Positions 38,901 to 47,049 of a stretch of 64,000 bases of DNA are shown piece by piece. Position numbers and translations under genes: made by a program. How positions within the stretch are numbered: the first letter of the stretch is position 1; every line of letters begins with the position of its first letter. Source of the DNA: Margaritifera margaritifera. Its lineage: Eukaryota; Mollusca; Bivalvia; Unionida; Margaritiferidae. Where the stretch lies: contig JAQPZY010000557.1 of the NCBI GenBank assembly GCA_029931535.1, positions 171,308 through 235,307 on the forward strand, read 5' to 3'. The notes below the pieces were generated by a model. That model made no database searches and had not been told where the DNA came from. It was given only the letters and a program-made list of their open reading frames with translations.

Positions 38901-41254
38901 TGATCCAATCAGAAACATTCTATGATACCTTGTCAGCTTCTTAAGAAAGTGCAATTGTAGCTGTAACCGATCACTTTATGTCTGCTTACATGACCGTATT
39001 CACAATGATGCAATAGTGAATGAAGCAAAATAACTTCATCCCTCTTTAGCTCAAGGTAGTGAGAATGGTACAAAATAAGTACACCATAGGATATTCTCCA
39101 TTTGTAAATCATTGTCTTGACAATAATGTCATTGTCAGTGGTATATTGCACTTTATTCTTTTTTGTACAGACGTGTTTCCAACGAAGCAATTGGGACTTT
39201 ATTGAAACTCCTTATACATATTGACAGCAACGTGTTGACGGTCATTCAATTCTTAGTATCACTAGAATGTGTATGTCTCCTGACGCCAATTTGCTGACAG
39301 TGATGTATTGGTGTGTAGAATGCAACACTCTATCTCTCCTCACAACAACTTGATGACAGTATTCCGTTGGGTATATAACATGACACATAATACCTTTTTG
39401 TATCATCTTGTTCAAAACAACACCATATCATGACGATTTCATCATTTGCATACTTTTCTAGAACTTGAGGTCAAAATGTTGGAAGTGCTCTGTTATGCGC
39501 TGTAACACATCATTGGAAATAAGTAGATGCAAATTGTGAATAATGTTTGTCTTTTCCCCACAGGTGCCTTACTTTAAGGCTGCGGATGTCAAAATAGATA
39601 TGGTCTTCTGAGATAAAATAATTGCATCATTGTCAACAAGTTGCTCTCAAAACAACAAGTGTCACGTTATCTTGATAATTTCTAAGCCTTGCTCATGTTA
39701 CTCCTTCTGGCACGAACTTATTGGCAATAATGCAATTGTGAGCAGACCATACCAACTGTTTCCATGTTGCAACCTCCTGTAGGTAATGTGGTATTCTTTA
39801 TACCTGTTTACAACAGTTTATACAGAATGATCCAATCAGAAACATTTTATGATACCTTGTCTTCTTCTTGAAAAAGTGCAATTGTGACTAAAACTTTACA
39901 CTTTATGTTTGTTAACATGACCGTATTCAAAATGATGCAATTGTGAATGAATGTAGCAAAAGACTTCATCCTTCTTTAGCTCAAGGTAGTGAGAATTCTA
40001 CAAAATAAATACACCATTAAATTCTATCCTTTTCAAATCATTGTCTTGAAAGTAATGTCATTGTGTGTGACAGGAAGCACTTTAACCTTTTCTGTACAGT
40101 CTTGTTTGCAACGAAGCAATTGTGACTTTATTGAAACACCTTATACATTTTGACATCAACGTGTTGACAGTCATGCAATTCTGCATATAACTAGAATGTG
40201 TATGTCTCCTGACGCCAATGTGCTGACAGTGATGTATTGGTGGGTAGAATGCAACACTCTGTCTAACTTAATAACAACTCGATGACACTATTCCAATTTG
40301 GCATGGAACATGACAGATTATACCGGTTTGTATCATCTTGTGCAACACAACACCTTATCATGATGATTACATCATTTGCATGCTTTTCAAGAATTTGAGG
40401 TCAAAATGAATGAAGGGCTCTGTTATGCGCACTAATGCGTCATTATAAACAAGTTGATGCAAATCGTAAGGAATGTCTGTCTTTTCCAAACAGGTGACTT
40501 ACTTCTGACATTAACATGTTGGCAATAATGCAATTGTGAGCAGACCATAACACTTGTTTCCATGTCGCCATCTCCTGTAGGTAGTCTGGTATTCTTTATA
40601 CCTGTTTACAAAAGTTTGTAGAGAATGGTCCAATCAGGAACATTATATGATACCCTGTCAGCTTCTTGAGAAAGTGCAATTGTGTCTGTAACCGAACACT
40701 TTATGTCTGCTTACATGACCGTATTCACAATGATAAAATTGTGAATGTAGCAAAACTAAGTCATCCCTCTTTAGCTCAAGGTAGTGAGAATGGTACAAAA
40801 TAAGTACACCATAGGATATTTTCCTTTTCAAATCATTGTCTTGACAATAATGTCATTTAAAGTGTTAGAAAGCACTTTATTCTTTTTTGTACAGACGTGT
40901 TTCCAACGAATCAATTGTGACTTTATTGAAACTCCTTATACATTTTGACATCAACGTGTTGACGGTCATTCAATTCTGAGTATCACTAGAATGCGCATGT
41001 CTCCTGACACCAATTAGCTGACAGTGATGTATTGGTGATTATAATGCAACACTCTATCTCTCTTCACAATAACTTGCTGACAGTATTTCAGTTGGGTATG
41101 TAACATGACACATTATACCGGTTTGTATCATTTTGTTCAACACAACACCATATCATGACGATTTTATCATTTGCCTACTTTTCTAGAATTTGAGATCAAA
41201 ATGTAGGAAGGGCTCTGTTATGCTCTCTAAGGCATCATTGGAAATAAGTTGATG
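35918..41254. repeat. Diverged satellite between the two transposons
   Basis: Monomer starts are at 36277, 37405, 38332, 39260, about 40189 and 40984. Most periods are 927-929 bp. The unit starting at 36277 is 1,128 bp because about 200 bp is duplicated inside it (36452-36650 against 36651-36850). The unit starting near 40189 is only 795 bp because about 132 bp is missing at about 40503, where GACTTACTT joins CTGACATTAAC. The last unit is cut at about offset 271 by the Gypsy element at 41255. Confidence 0.9.
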
Positions 41255-41433
41255 CAAAAATTCAACCTTGACCTTCAAATTGAGAAAACATATTGATCAA
41301 AACAACCTAATTCAAGGACACTAGTTAAACATGTTTTTCCTGATAACATTAAGATTTAAGCAAATATCAAGGTGAAGAAACATCTATAATTTCCTAAAAC
41401 ATTTACAATATTATACAAACATCGTACATAACA
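41255..41433 (-). repeat. Truncated 3' LTR (179 bp)
   Basis: Matches 47106-47284 of the 5' LTR over its whole length with three differences (CTGATAAC/CTGAAAAC, CAAGGTG/CAAAGTG, CATCGTAC/CATCATAC). About 575 bp of the LTR is missing at its outer side. The break joins satellite at GATGCAAA, with CAAA shared by satellite and LTR, a microhomology that fits a deletion joined by end-joining. Confidence 0.85.
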
Positions 41434-41444
41434 CCTCCCCTCAT
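41434..41444 (-). other. Polypurine tract of the Gypsy element
   Basis: Minus-strand ATGAGGGGAGG abuts the TGTTATGT start of the 3' LTR. This is the expected plus-strand DNA primer site for reverse transcription and fixes the LTR edge at 41433. Confidence 0.75.
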
Positions 41445-41571
41445 AAAGAAAAAGAAAGATTTATATAATAAAGCTTTCTTTTGAATATACGTCTAATACT
41501 ACAATAACCAAAAATACATAAGAACATGTTTTATGATACTGGACTTAATTACATCAAACAATATTACATTT
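41445..41571 (-). other. Short 3' untranslated region
   Basis: About 127 bp between the RNase H stop and the polypurine tract. It is A/T-rich and has no open frame. There is no room for an env gene. Confidence 0.6.
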
Positions 41572-43323
41572 CTATGCACGTGACAGTGCGTCTGCAATCA
41601 CATTGTCTTTTCCCCTAATGTGTTTGATGTCAATGTTATATTCTTGCAATATCAAACTCCATCTCAACAATCTCCGATTTTTATCTTTCATTTTGTTGAT
41701 GAAAGTAAGGGGATTGTGATCACTGTACACTATAATTGGAGAAAGAGCTGAGGTAACATACACTTCAAAATGCTGTAAAGCCAATATCAAAGCCAAACAT
41801 TCCTTCTCAATTGTGGAATAATTTTTCTGGTGCTTGTTTAGTTTTTTAGAAAAATAACACACAGGGTGATCCACACCACTTTTGTCTTCCTGAATCAATA
41901 CTCCACCAACCCCTAGATCACTTGCATCAACAGATAATTTAAATGATTGGCTGAAATTTGGTGCAGAAAGAACTGGTGCATTCTTAAGCATGGCCTTTAA
42001 CTTGTCAAAAGATTCCTGACACTTGTCAGACCAATGAAATTTGGTTTTCTTACTCAACAAATTTGTCAACGGTTCAGCAATTTTGGACAAATTGGAACAA
42101 AATTTCCGATAATATCCAGCCATACCTAGAAATCGCATCAGTTGCTTTTTACAAATTAGAACTTGAAATTCAGAGATAGCTTTGACCTGAGCTTCTATAG
42201 GTTTAACTTGACCTTGTCCCACAATATGTCCTAAAAATGTGACACAAGCATGGCAAAACTCACTTTTGCTCAAATTAATTGTCAGATTCGCATCGCTGAG
42301 TCGATCAAAGAATTTTCGAATGGTTTCCAAACGATCTTCCCAGGTGTTGTTGTAGATAATGACGTCATCGATATAAGCGTCACAATTATCAAGACCAAAT
42401 GTTATCATGTTCATCAGACATTGAAAGGTTGCAGGCGAATTTTTCATTCCAAACGGCATGACTTTATATTGATCAAGTCCATCTTGAGTTACAAATGTTG
42501 AAATTTCTTTTGCCCTTTCCGTCAGTGGAATTTGCCAGAATCCTTTTAAAAGGTCAAACTTGGTGATATATTTAGCATTTCCAATTTTATCAATGCAATC
42601 GTCCATTTTTGGGATTGGAAATGAAACAGTTCTGGTGACACTGTTGACTTTTCTATAGTCAGTACACATACGGAATGTATTATCTGGCTTGGGAACAAGA
42701 ATACATGGTGAACTCCAGTTACTTTTACTTGGTTCTATGAAATCATTCTCCAGTAAATACTGAATTTCTTTCTTCAGATAGTTATGTTTGAGAGGATTCA
42801 TCCTATAAGGATGCTGTTTCACAGGCGTAGAATCTACAATGTCAACGTCATGATAAATTTTACTTGTTCGTGTTGGAACATCAGGAAACAAGTGCTCATA
42901 GTCATGTAATAGCTGTTTTAGTTCATTTCTTTCCTGTTGTTGTAGATGTGAAAGTTTCTGGACTAGGTTGTTCAATATTTCTGAATTCCGAAGATTGGTT
43001 ATACCAGAGTCACTATAGTCTGATCGTACTCCATCGTTGATATCTTCACTGTGTGGGACAGGTACAACTAAATTAACTGAATAATTAGCTGAGCTATCTC
43101 TGTCAAAATATTCCTTTAACATATTTATATGACAAAGTTGTTTCTGTTTCCGTCTCTCAGGAGTGTTAATGATATAATTTAAGTCATTTACTTTCTTCTC
43201 AACGGTATAAGGACCATAAAATTTAGCCTGAAGAGGATTCTGAGGTATGGGAAAGAGAGCCAGAACTTTGTCACCAGGTTTAAAACTCCTTTCCTGTGAA
43301 TTTCTGTCATACCTTAATTTCAT
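41572..43323 (-). CDS. pol: Integrase C-terminus (GPY/F), reverse transcriptase and RNase H
   Basis: A 583-residue segment in the same frame as the integrase; the frame is open from 43371. Residues about 12-73 are the integrase C-terminal GPY/F module (FYGPYTV at 35-41). The reverse transcriptase spans about 150-400, with catalytic D257 in KFDLLKGFWQIP, VMPFGMKNSPATF at 288-300, and the YIDD box at 317-320. A tether region leads to RNase H, with D466 (SVDASD), the EKE motif at 506-508 and D535 (YSDHNPLT). HIRGKDNVIADALSR closes the domain before TAG. All visible catalytic residues are intact. The GPY/F-RT continuity in one frame proves the INT-RT order directly. The enzyme copies element RNA to DNA. 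Confidence 0.94.
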   Translation of the reverse strand: MKLRYDRNSQERSFKPGDKVLALFPIPQNPLQAKFYGPYTVEKKVNDLNYIINTPERRKQKQLCHINMLKEYFDRDSSANYSVNLVVPVPHSEDINDGVRSDYSDSGITNLRNSEILNNLVQKLSHLQQQERNELKQLLHDYEHLFPDVPTRTSKIYHDVDIVDSTPVKQHPYRMNPLKHNYLKKEIQYLLENDFIEPSKSNWSSPCILVPKPDNTFRMCTDYRKVNSVTRTVSFPIPKMDDCIDKIGNAKYITKFDLLKGFWQIPLTERAKEISTFVTQDGLDQYKVMPFGMKNSPATFQCLMNMITFGLDNCDAYIDDVIIYNNTWEDRLETIRKFFDRLSDANLTINLSKSEFCHACVTFLGHIVGQGQVKPIEAQVKAISEFQVLICKKQLMRFLGMAGYYRKFCSNLSKIAEPLTNLLSKKTKFHWSDKCQESFDKLKAMLKNAPVLSAPNFSQSFKLSVDASDLGVGGVLIQEDKSGVDHPVCYFSKKLNKHQKNYSTIEKECLALILALQHFEVYVTSALSPIIVYSDHNPLTFINKMKDKNRRLLRWSLILQEYNIDIKHIRGKDNVIADALSRA

Positions 43324-43371
43324 TTTTGACTGGGTAGTGTGAAGATTAGTTCTTGCTACTTCACAGGCCTT

Positions 43372-44310
43372 TCACAACTTGTATTTGAAATCAGAGACAT
43401 AATCAAGAAGATTAATCTTTGAATCTTCATTTGAAAGAAGTTTCTCTTTCAATAATTTTAATGGTCCACGGACAGTATGACCAAAAACTAGTTCAAAGGG
43501 ACTAAAACCCAACGACTCTTGAACTGATTCCCTAACAGCAAACAACAACAAATGAACACCCTCATCCCAATCCGTTTCTGTATCAAAGCAATATGATCGA
43601 ATCATATTCTTCAAAGTTTGATGAAATCTTTCCAAAGCACCTTGACTTTCGGGGTGATAGGCAGAAGATTTAAACTGTTGGATGCCTAATTCATGCATAA
43701 CTTGCTGGAAAATTCCAGACATAAAATTTGACCCTTGATCCGACTGGACAGATTTAGGAAGGCAAACAAGTGTAAAAAACTTCACCAAAGCTTTCACAAT
43801 AGTTTTAGTTTTTATATTTCTCAGAGGAATTGCCTCTGGAAATCTTGTAGATGTACACATGATGGTCAACAAGTATTGGTTGCCTAACTTGGTTTTAGGT
43901 AAAGGACCAACACAGTCTACCATTATTCTACTAAATGGTTCATCAAATGCAGGAATAGGTTGCAGATCAGCCTTAGGTATCTTCTGATTGGGTTTTCCTA
44001 CCATTTGACAAGTGTGACAAGATCTGCAGTATTTAGAAACATTACTTTTGAGTTTCGGCCAATAAAAATGATTCAAGATCTTGTGATAAGTCTTACGGAC
44101 TCTTAAATGACCAGCCAAAGGAGTTTCATGCGCTAAATTAAGAATTTCCTGTCGATATGACTTAGGAACAACAATTTGATAGCTCACTGACCACTCGTCA
44201 CCAGCGGGTACATCAGGTGGTCTCCATTTCCGCATAAGGACCCCATTTTTCACAAAGTAACACACTGGAACTTGTGTGGCTTCAGTTTCACTAATAGCCC
44301 TCTGAAACAA
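43372..44310 (-). CDS. pol: Integrase (zinc finger and DDE core)
   Basis: A 312-residue segment in the same frame as the gag part; 44310 is a TTG, so the start is only where the open frame was cut, not a true initiator. The H2C2 zinc-binding region is H61, H68, C98 and C101. The DDE catalytic triad is D132 (MVDCVGPLP), D191 (SDQGSNF) and E227, with the D-35-E spacing typical of retroviral-type integrases. HPESQGALERFH and LGFSPFELVFGH are strongly conserved-looking. It would insert the element's DNA into the genome. The segment ends at TGA 43372-43374. The C-terminal GPY/F module follows in frame in the next segment. Integrase lies upstream of RT, as in Gmr1-like elements. Confidence 0.92.
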   Translation of the reverse strand: MFQRAISETEATQVPVCYFVKNGVLMRKWRPPDVPAGDEWSVSYQIVVPKSYRQEILNLAHETPLAGHLRVRKTYHKILNHFYWPKLKSNVSKYCRSCHTCQMVGKPNQKIPKADLQPIPAFDEPFSRIMVDCVGPLPKTKLGNQYLLTIMCTSTRFPEAIPLRNIKTKTIVKALVKFFTLVCLPKSVQSDQGSNFMSGIFQQVMHELGIQQFKSSAYHPESQGALERFHQTLKNMIRSYCFDTETDWDEGVHLLLFAVRESVQESLGFSPFELVFGHTVRGPLKLLKEKLLSNEDSKINLLDYVSDFKYKL

Positions 44311-44319
44311 ACAAGATAT

Positions 44320-45912
44320 CTAGGGATCTTGCTCCTGTTCAACGAAAAGGGATTGTCGTTTGTCATCCTGATTAGAACAAAGAGAATGAGTTGCCAAAAG
44401 AGGATCACTGTGATCAATACCGTTTGATTGATCAATACCTGAGGAAAAAGTGACCTCAACAAAAAACTGACCAATACATGTGTCAGCTAAAGGAATAATA
44501 TCCTGATCAACATCACTCTCAAGAGCTCTTTTTGCCATAGCTCTAGTAACTGCACAAGCAGGGTACAAATCAGGGATTTCAGTTTCGACAGGATCAACTT
44601 TCTGATCCAAACAAGGCTTGTCAGTTACAAGTGGATTAACCACAACCTTATCTCCAGCTAGGTCATTGCATAGTAATAAATGAACACCCTCTATGGGTAA
44701 AGAAGTCACTGCCCCAACAGTCACAGGTCCAGAAACTAAGTCTGATGCCAAATTAACACAATGAAGAGGAACATTCACAAAGCCGCACTCTACTCCCTGA
44801 ACAAGAACACTTTCACTTGAAGAAGACTCCTCAGACAAAGGCAAAGTACCTGATAATAAAAGACTCTGAGAAGCTCCAGTGTCCCTTAATATTTTAATTG
44901 GGATAGGTTTGACAGAATCACCAATAAGTGATATAGAACCTTCTGACATGAATGGTTCATAAGCCTCTAAAATAGAATCAGACTGGGGTTTGTTTGACCC
45001 AACAAATGTATTGCTTTCAATACAAGACCGTGACCTTGACCTCGTAGAAATAAGAGCATTAGGAAAAGCTCTGTCTTTTCTCTGTTGCTTATTTTTCAAC
45101 TTGAAGCAATCAGAAATAACGTGCCCTTTCGTTTTACAATAAGTGGACGTAGGAAGAGATAAGTATTTCTGATCAGTCTTATCAGATGTTTGATTCCTAA
45201 CAGTTGTGCTGTTGTGAAATTTGGAAGTACTCGAATGAGATTGAAATGGTTTTTTACCAGAAAACTGCTGAGAGGACGATTTATTACCAAATGAAATTTT
45301 GTGAGTCAAGGAAAAATCATCAGCCATACGAGCAGCATTTTCCAAAGTTTCCACATTCTGCTCGTCAAGATAGGTTTTAACATGACTATGGATACAACTC
45401 TTGAACTCTTCAATTAATACGAGCTGTCGGAGGTTATCATAACCTTGATCAACTTTCTTGGCTGAGCACCACCTATGAAATAGTTGTTCTTTTTCCCTTG
45501 CAAATTCGACATGAGTTTGTCCAGTTTCTTTTCTACTATTCATAAACCTTTGTCGATATGTCTCTGGTACCAACTCATAAGCTTTCAAGATGTACTCCCT
45601 AACCACATCATAATCAGTGCTTTGTTGTACTGACAGTGAAGTGTAGACTTCACGAGCTTTGCCAATAAGTACACTTTGTAATAACAAAGTCCAATGCTCT
45701 CTGGGCCATTTAAATTTTTCAGCTATTTTCTCGAAATGAAGAAAGTATTTATCTACTTCTTTTTCCTGAAAAGGGGGTACTAACCTAATATATCTAGTAA
45801 CATCAAAACCTGGACTTGTGTTTAAAGGAGTGGAGTGTGCTCTGTTTGCCAGTTCTAATTCTCTTAACTTAAATTGCATTTCCCTTTCTTCTCTTTGCAT
45901 CTGCATCTGCAT
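44320..45912 (-). CDS. gag: Gag capsid (SCAN-like), zinc knuckle and protease
   Basis: A 530-residue segment counted from an internal ATG; the frame is open from 45999. Residues about 36-205 form the capsid. Its second half (about 108-200, with YRQRF, FHRW, LVLIEEF and ENAARMADDF) resembles the SCAN fold, which is thought to derive from capsids of this retrotransposon group. A nucleocapsid knuckle follows with C259, H264 and C269, but the first cysteine position is S256, so the CCHC motif is incomplete. The aspartic protease active site is DTGA at 344-347, with a hydrophobic LLLCNDLAG segment near 412-420 acting as the usual second-half motif. The segment ends at TAG 44320-44322, three codons before the conventional integrase frame, with no frame change. 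A pepsin-like protease normally matures Gag and Pol. Confidence 0.88.
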   Translation of the reverse strand: MQMQMQREEREMQFKLRELELANRAHSTPLNTSPGFDVTRYIRLVPPFQEKEVDKYFLHFEKIAEKFKWPREHWTLLLQSVLIGKAREVYTSLSVQQSTDYDVVREYILKAYELVPETYRQRFMNSRKETGQTHVEFAREKEQLFHRWCSAKKVDQGYDNLRQLVLIEEFKSCIHSHVKTYLDEQNVETLENAARMADDFSLTHKISFGNKSSSQQFSGKKPFQSHSSTSKFHNSTTVRNQTSDKTDQKYLSLPTSTYCKTKGHVISDCFKLKNKQQRKDRAFPNALISTRSRSRSCIESNTFVGSNKPQSDSILEAYEPFMSEGSISLIGDSVKPIPIKILRDTGASQSLLLSGTLPLSEESSSSESVLVQGVECGFVNVPLHCVNLASDLVSGPVTVGAVTSLPIEGVHLLLCNDLAGDKVVVNPLVTDKPCLDQKVDPVETEIPDLYPACAVTRAMAKRALESDVDQDIIPLADTCIGQFFVEVTFSSGIDQSNGIDHSDPLLATHSLCSNQDDKRQSLFVEQEQDP

Positions 45913-45955
45913 TTGTATTTGTCTATCTTCTTTCTCTCTCTCTCTCTCTCTCCAT

Positions 45956-46076
45956 CTGCCTCTCTTCTTTCTCTCTCTCCATCTGCCTCTAGTCTTTTTT
46001 CATTTGTATCTGCCTCTCTTCTTTCTCTCTCTCCATCTGTATATGCCTCTCTTCTTTCTCTCTCTCTCTCTCTGAA
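45956..46076 (-). repeat. 27-bp minisatellite and CT-rich tract inside gag
   Basis: On the plus strand three 27-bp units start at 45956, 45983 and 46010 (CTGCCTCTCTTCTTTCTCTC...), followed by a fourth irregular copy with a CT dinucleotide run. Another CT run lies just upstream at about 45930-45953. Because 27 bp is nine codons, copy-number change keeps the gag frame. On the minus strand it encodes arginine/glutamate/lysine-rich repeats. The second unit is divergent and carries the TGA that interrupts gag. Confidence 0.85.
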
Positions 46077-46365
46077 TCTGAAGCTTTGCTAACTCTAAAT
46101 CCATCTGGTTCTTTAACTCTAATTCCCTTAATGTCCTGTCAGAACCAGATACAGGCTTTCTCTTCAAACTTAAAGCACTATTTTCAAAAATTCCCTTACC
46201 TACTAAATACTGAATTAAAATAATCTTTATTTCCTGTTTTGTCAATGATACTTTTGACTCAGATAGACTGTATTTTCTGGCCAGCTCGAGCAACTCATCC
46301 TTTCTCATGCACTCTAACCCCTCCTGGGTAGGTTTTGAAATGAAATTCTGAACATTAGATGCCAT
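46000..46365 (-). CDS. gag: Gag N-terminal part, ends at in-frame TGA
   Basis: First 121 codons of the element's reading frame, beginning MASNVQNF at a well-placed ATG. Residues about 17-60 (LECMRKDELLELARKY... through IILIQYLVGKGIF) form a short predicted helix-turn-helix that resembles a SAP-like module; this is a pattern impression. After about residue 75 the protein becomes a highly charged, probably coiled-coil segment rich in R, E and K. This part is encoded by a 27-bp minisatellite and CT-rich repeats. A TGA at 46000-46002 ends it inside the second minisatellite unit. The next open segment continues in the same frame, so this is one gag gene split by a stop. Gag forms the retrotransposon particle. 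Confidence 0.75.
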   Translation of the reverse strand: MASNVQNFISKPTQEGLECMRKDELLELARKYSLSESKVSLTKQEIKIILIQYLVGKGIFENSALSLKRKPVSGSDRTLRELELKNQMDLELAKLQIQRERERKKRGIYRWRERKKRGRYK

Positions 46366-46513
46366 TGTAAGTGCTTGTTGGTTTCACACACAAAATTTCT
46401 CTATATAAAATCTTTGCCAAAGACAAAAAAAAAATTCCGAGACAAAATCAATATGAATTTCAAAAATAACTTTAATATCTCTAATATGCTTTAAAGAAAT
46501 TCAGATCCCAGAA
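46366..46513 (-). other. Leader between primer site and gag start
   Basis: About 150 bp of untranslated leader in element direction. The gag ATG at 46365 sits in the context ACAATGGCA, a favourable animal start context (A at -3, G at +4). No other in-frame start is needed. Confidence 0.6.
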
Positions 46514-46525
46514 GACGAGCCCCCA
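46514..46525 (-). other. Primer binding site, tRNA-Pro-like
   Basis: Minus-strand TGGGGGCTCGTC lies five bases (AAAAT) after the LTR end. These 12 bases are complementary to the CCA end and acceptor stem of tRNA-Pro, as used by several retroviruses. After the 12th base the match is interrupted by two or three extra bases before TGGGATC. Confidence 0.7.
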
Positions 46526-46608
46526 ATTTTTGTTACGACTCTATGGTCTAAGAAAAATATAACAGAAAGAAAGTGAAACCAACAAATCAAGTAAAAATCA
46601 ACAAGCAA

Positions 46609-46614
46609 TTTATT
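46609..46614 (-). terminator. AATAAA poly(A) signal in the LTR
   Basis: AATAAA on the minus strand about 80 bp before the LTR end, where an R/U5 boundary is expected. The matching part is absent from the truncated 3' LTR, so this copy lacks a 3' signal of its own. Confidence 0.4.
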
Positions 46615-47034
46615 ACTAGATAATTAAAATGAAAAATAAAAAAAAAATAACTTCCAGTAATATGTTTTGAAATCCTAATAATCCAATAAGAATGATTGTT
46701 CTAATCACAAGTCCTAAATATAGAATGTTCCTAATTCACGGCTGTGTCCTTGAATGTTATGATGTGCTAATGGTCTCCAAAGTCCTGATGTACTAGTAAT
46801 CTTGATGTGCTGATGTCAAAATGAAGTATTCCAAAATATCTGAATAAGTTCACTTAAATTCCAAAATCATCAATTAAAAATCCAAAATCCAAACGTTTAT
46901 GAGCACTGTTATAATCCAATGAATATTTAAAATAATTCCTCTCTTAGAATTTGGAATGAATTTTCACAACTGTAATAGCTCTTTACAAGACTGATGGCAA
47001 TGTCAAAACTGAAAAAATGTCCACCAAACATGGC

Positions 47035-47049
47035 ATATATAAAGATTGG
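47035..47049 (-). promoter_or_regulatory. CCAAT and TATA-like core promoter in the 5' LTR
   Basis: On the minus strand CCAAT (47049-47045) is followed at once by CTTTATATATGCC, a TATA-like element, about 240 bp into the LTR. Position in the U3 part of the LTR fits a Pol II promoter for the element. Motif-based only. Confidence 0.45.

Noticed and set aside
42250..42501. 83-codon plus-strand frame opposite reverse transcriptase
   Set aside because: Shadow of the minus-strand RT frame, which has all catalytic motifs.
45818..46092. Leu/Ser/Phe-rich plus-strand frames opposite gag
   Set aside because: They are the antisense of the CT-rich and 27-bp repeats that encode the Arg/Glu-rich gag segment.
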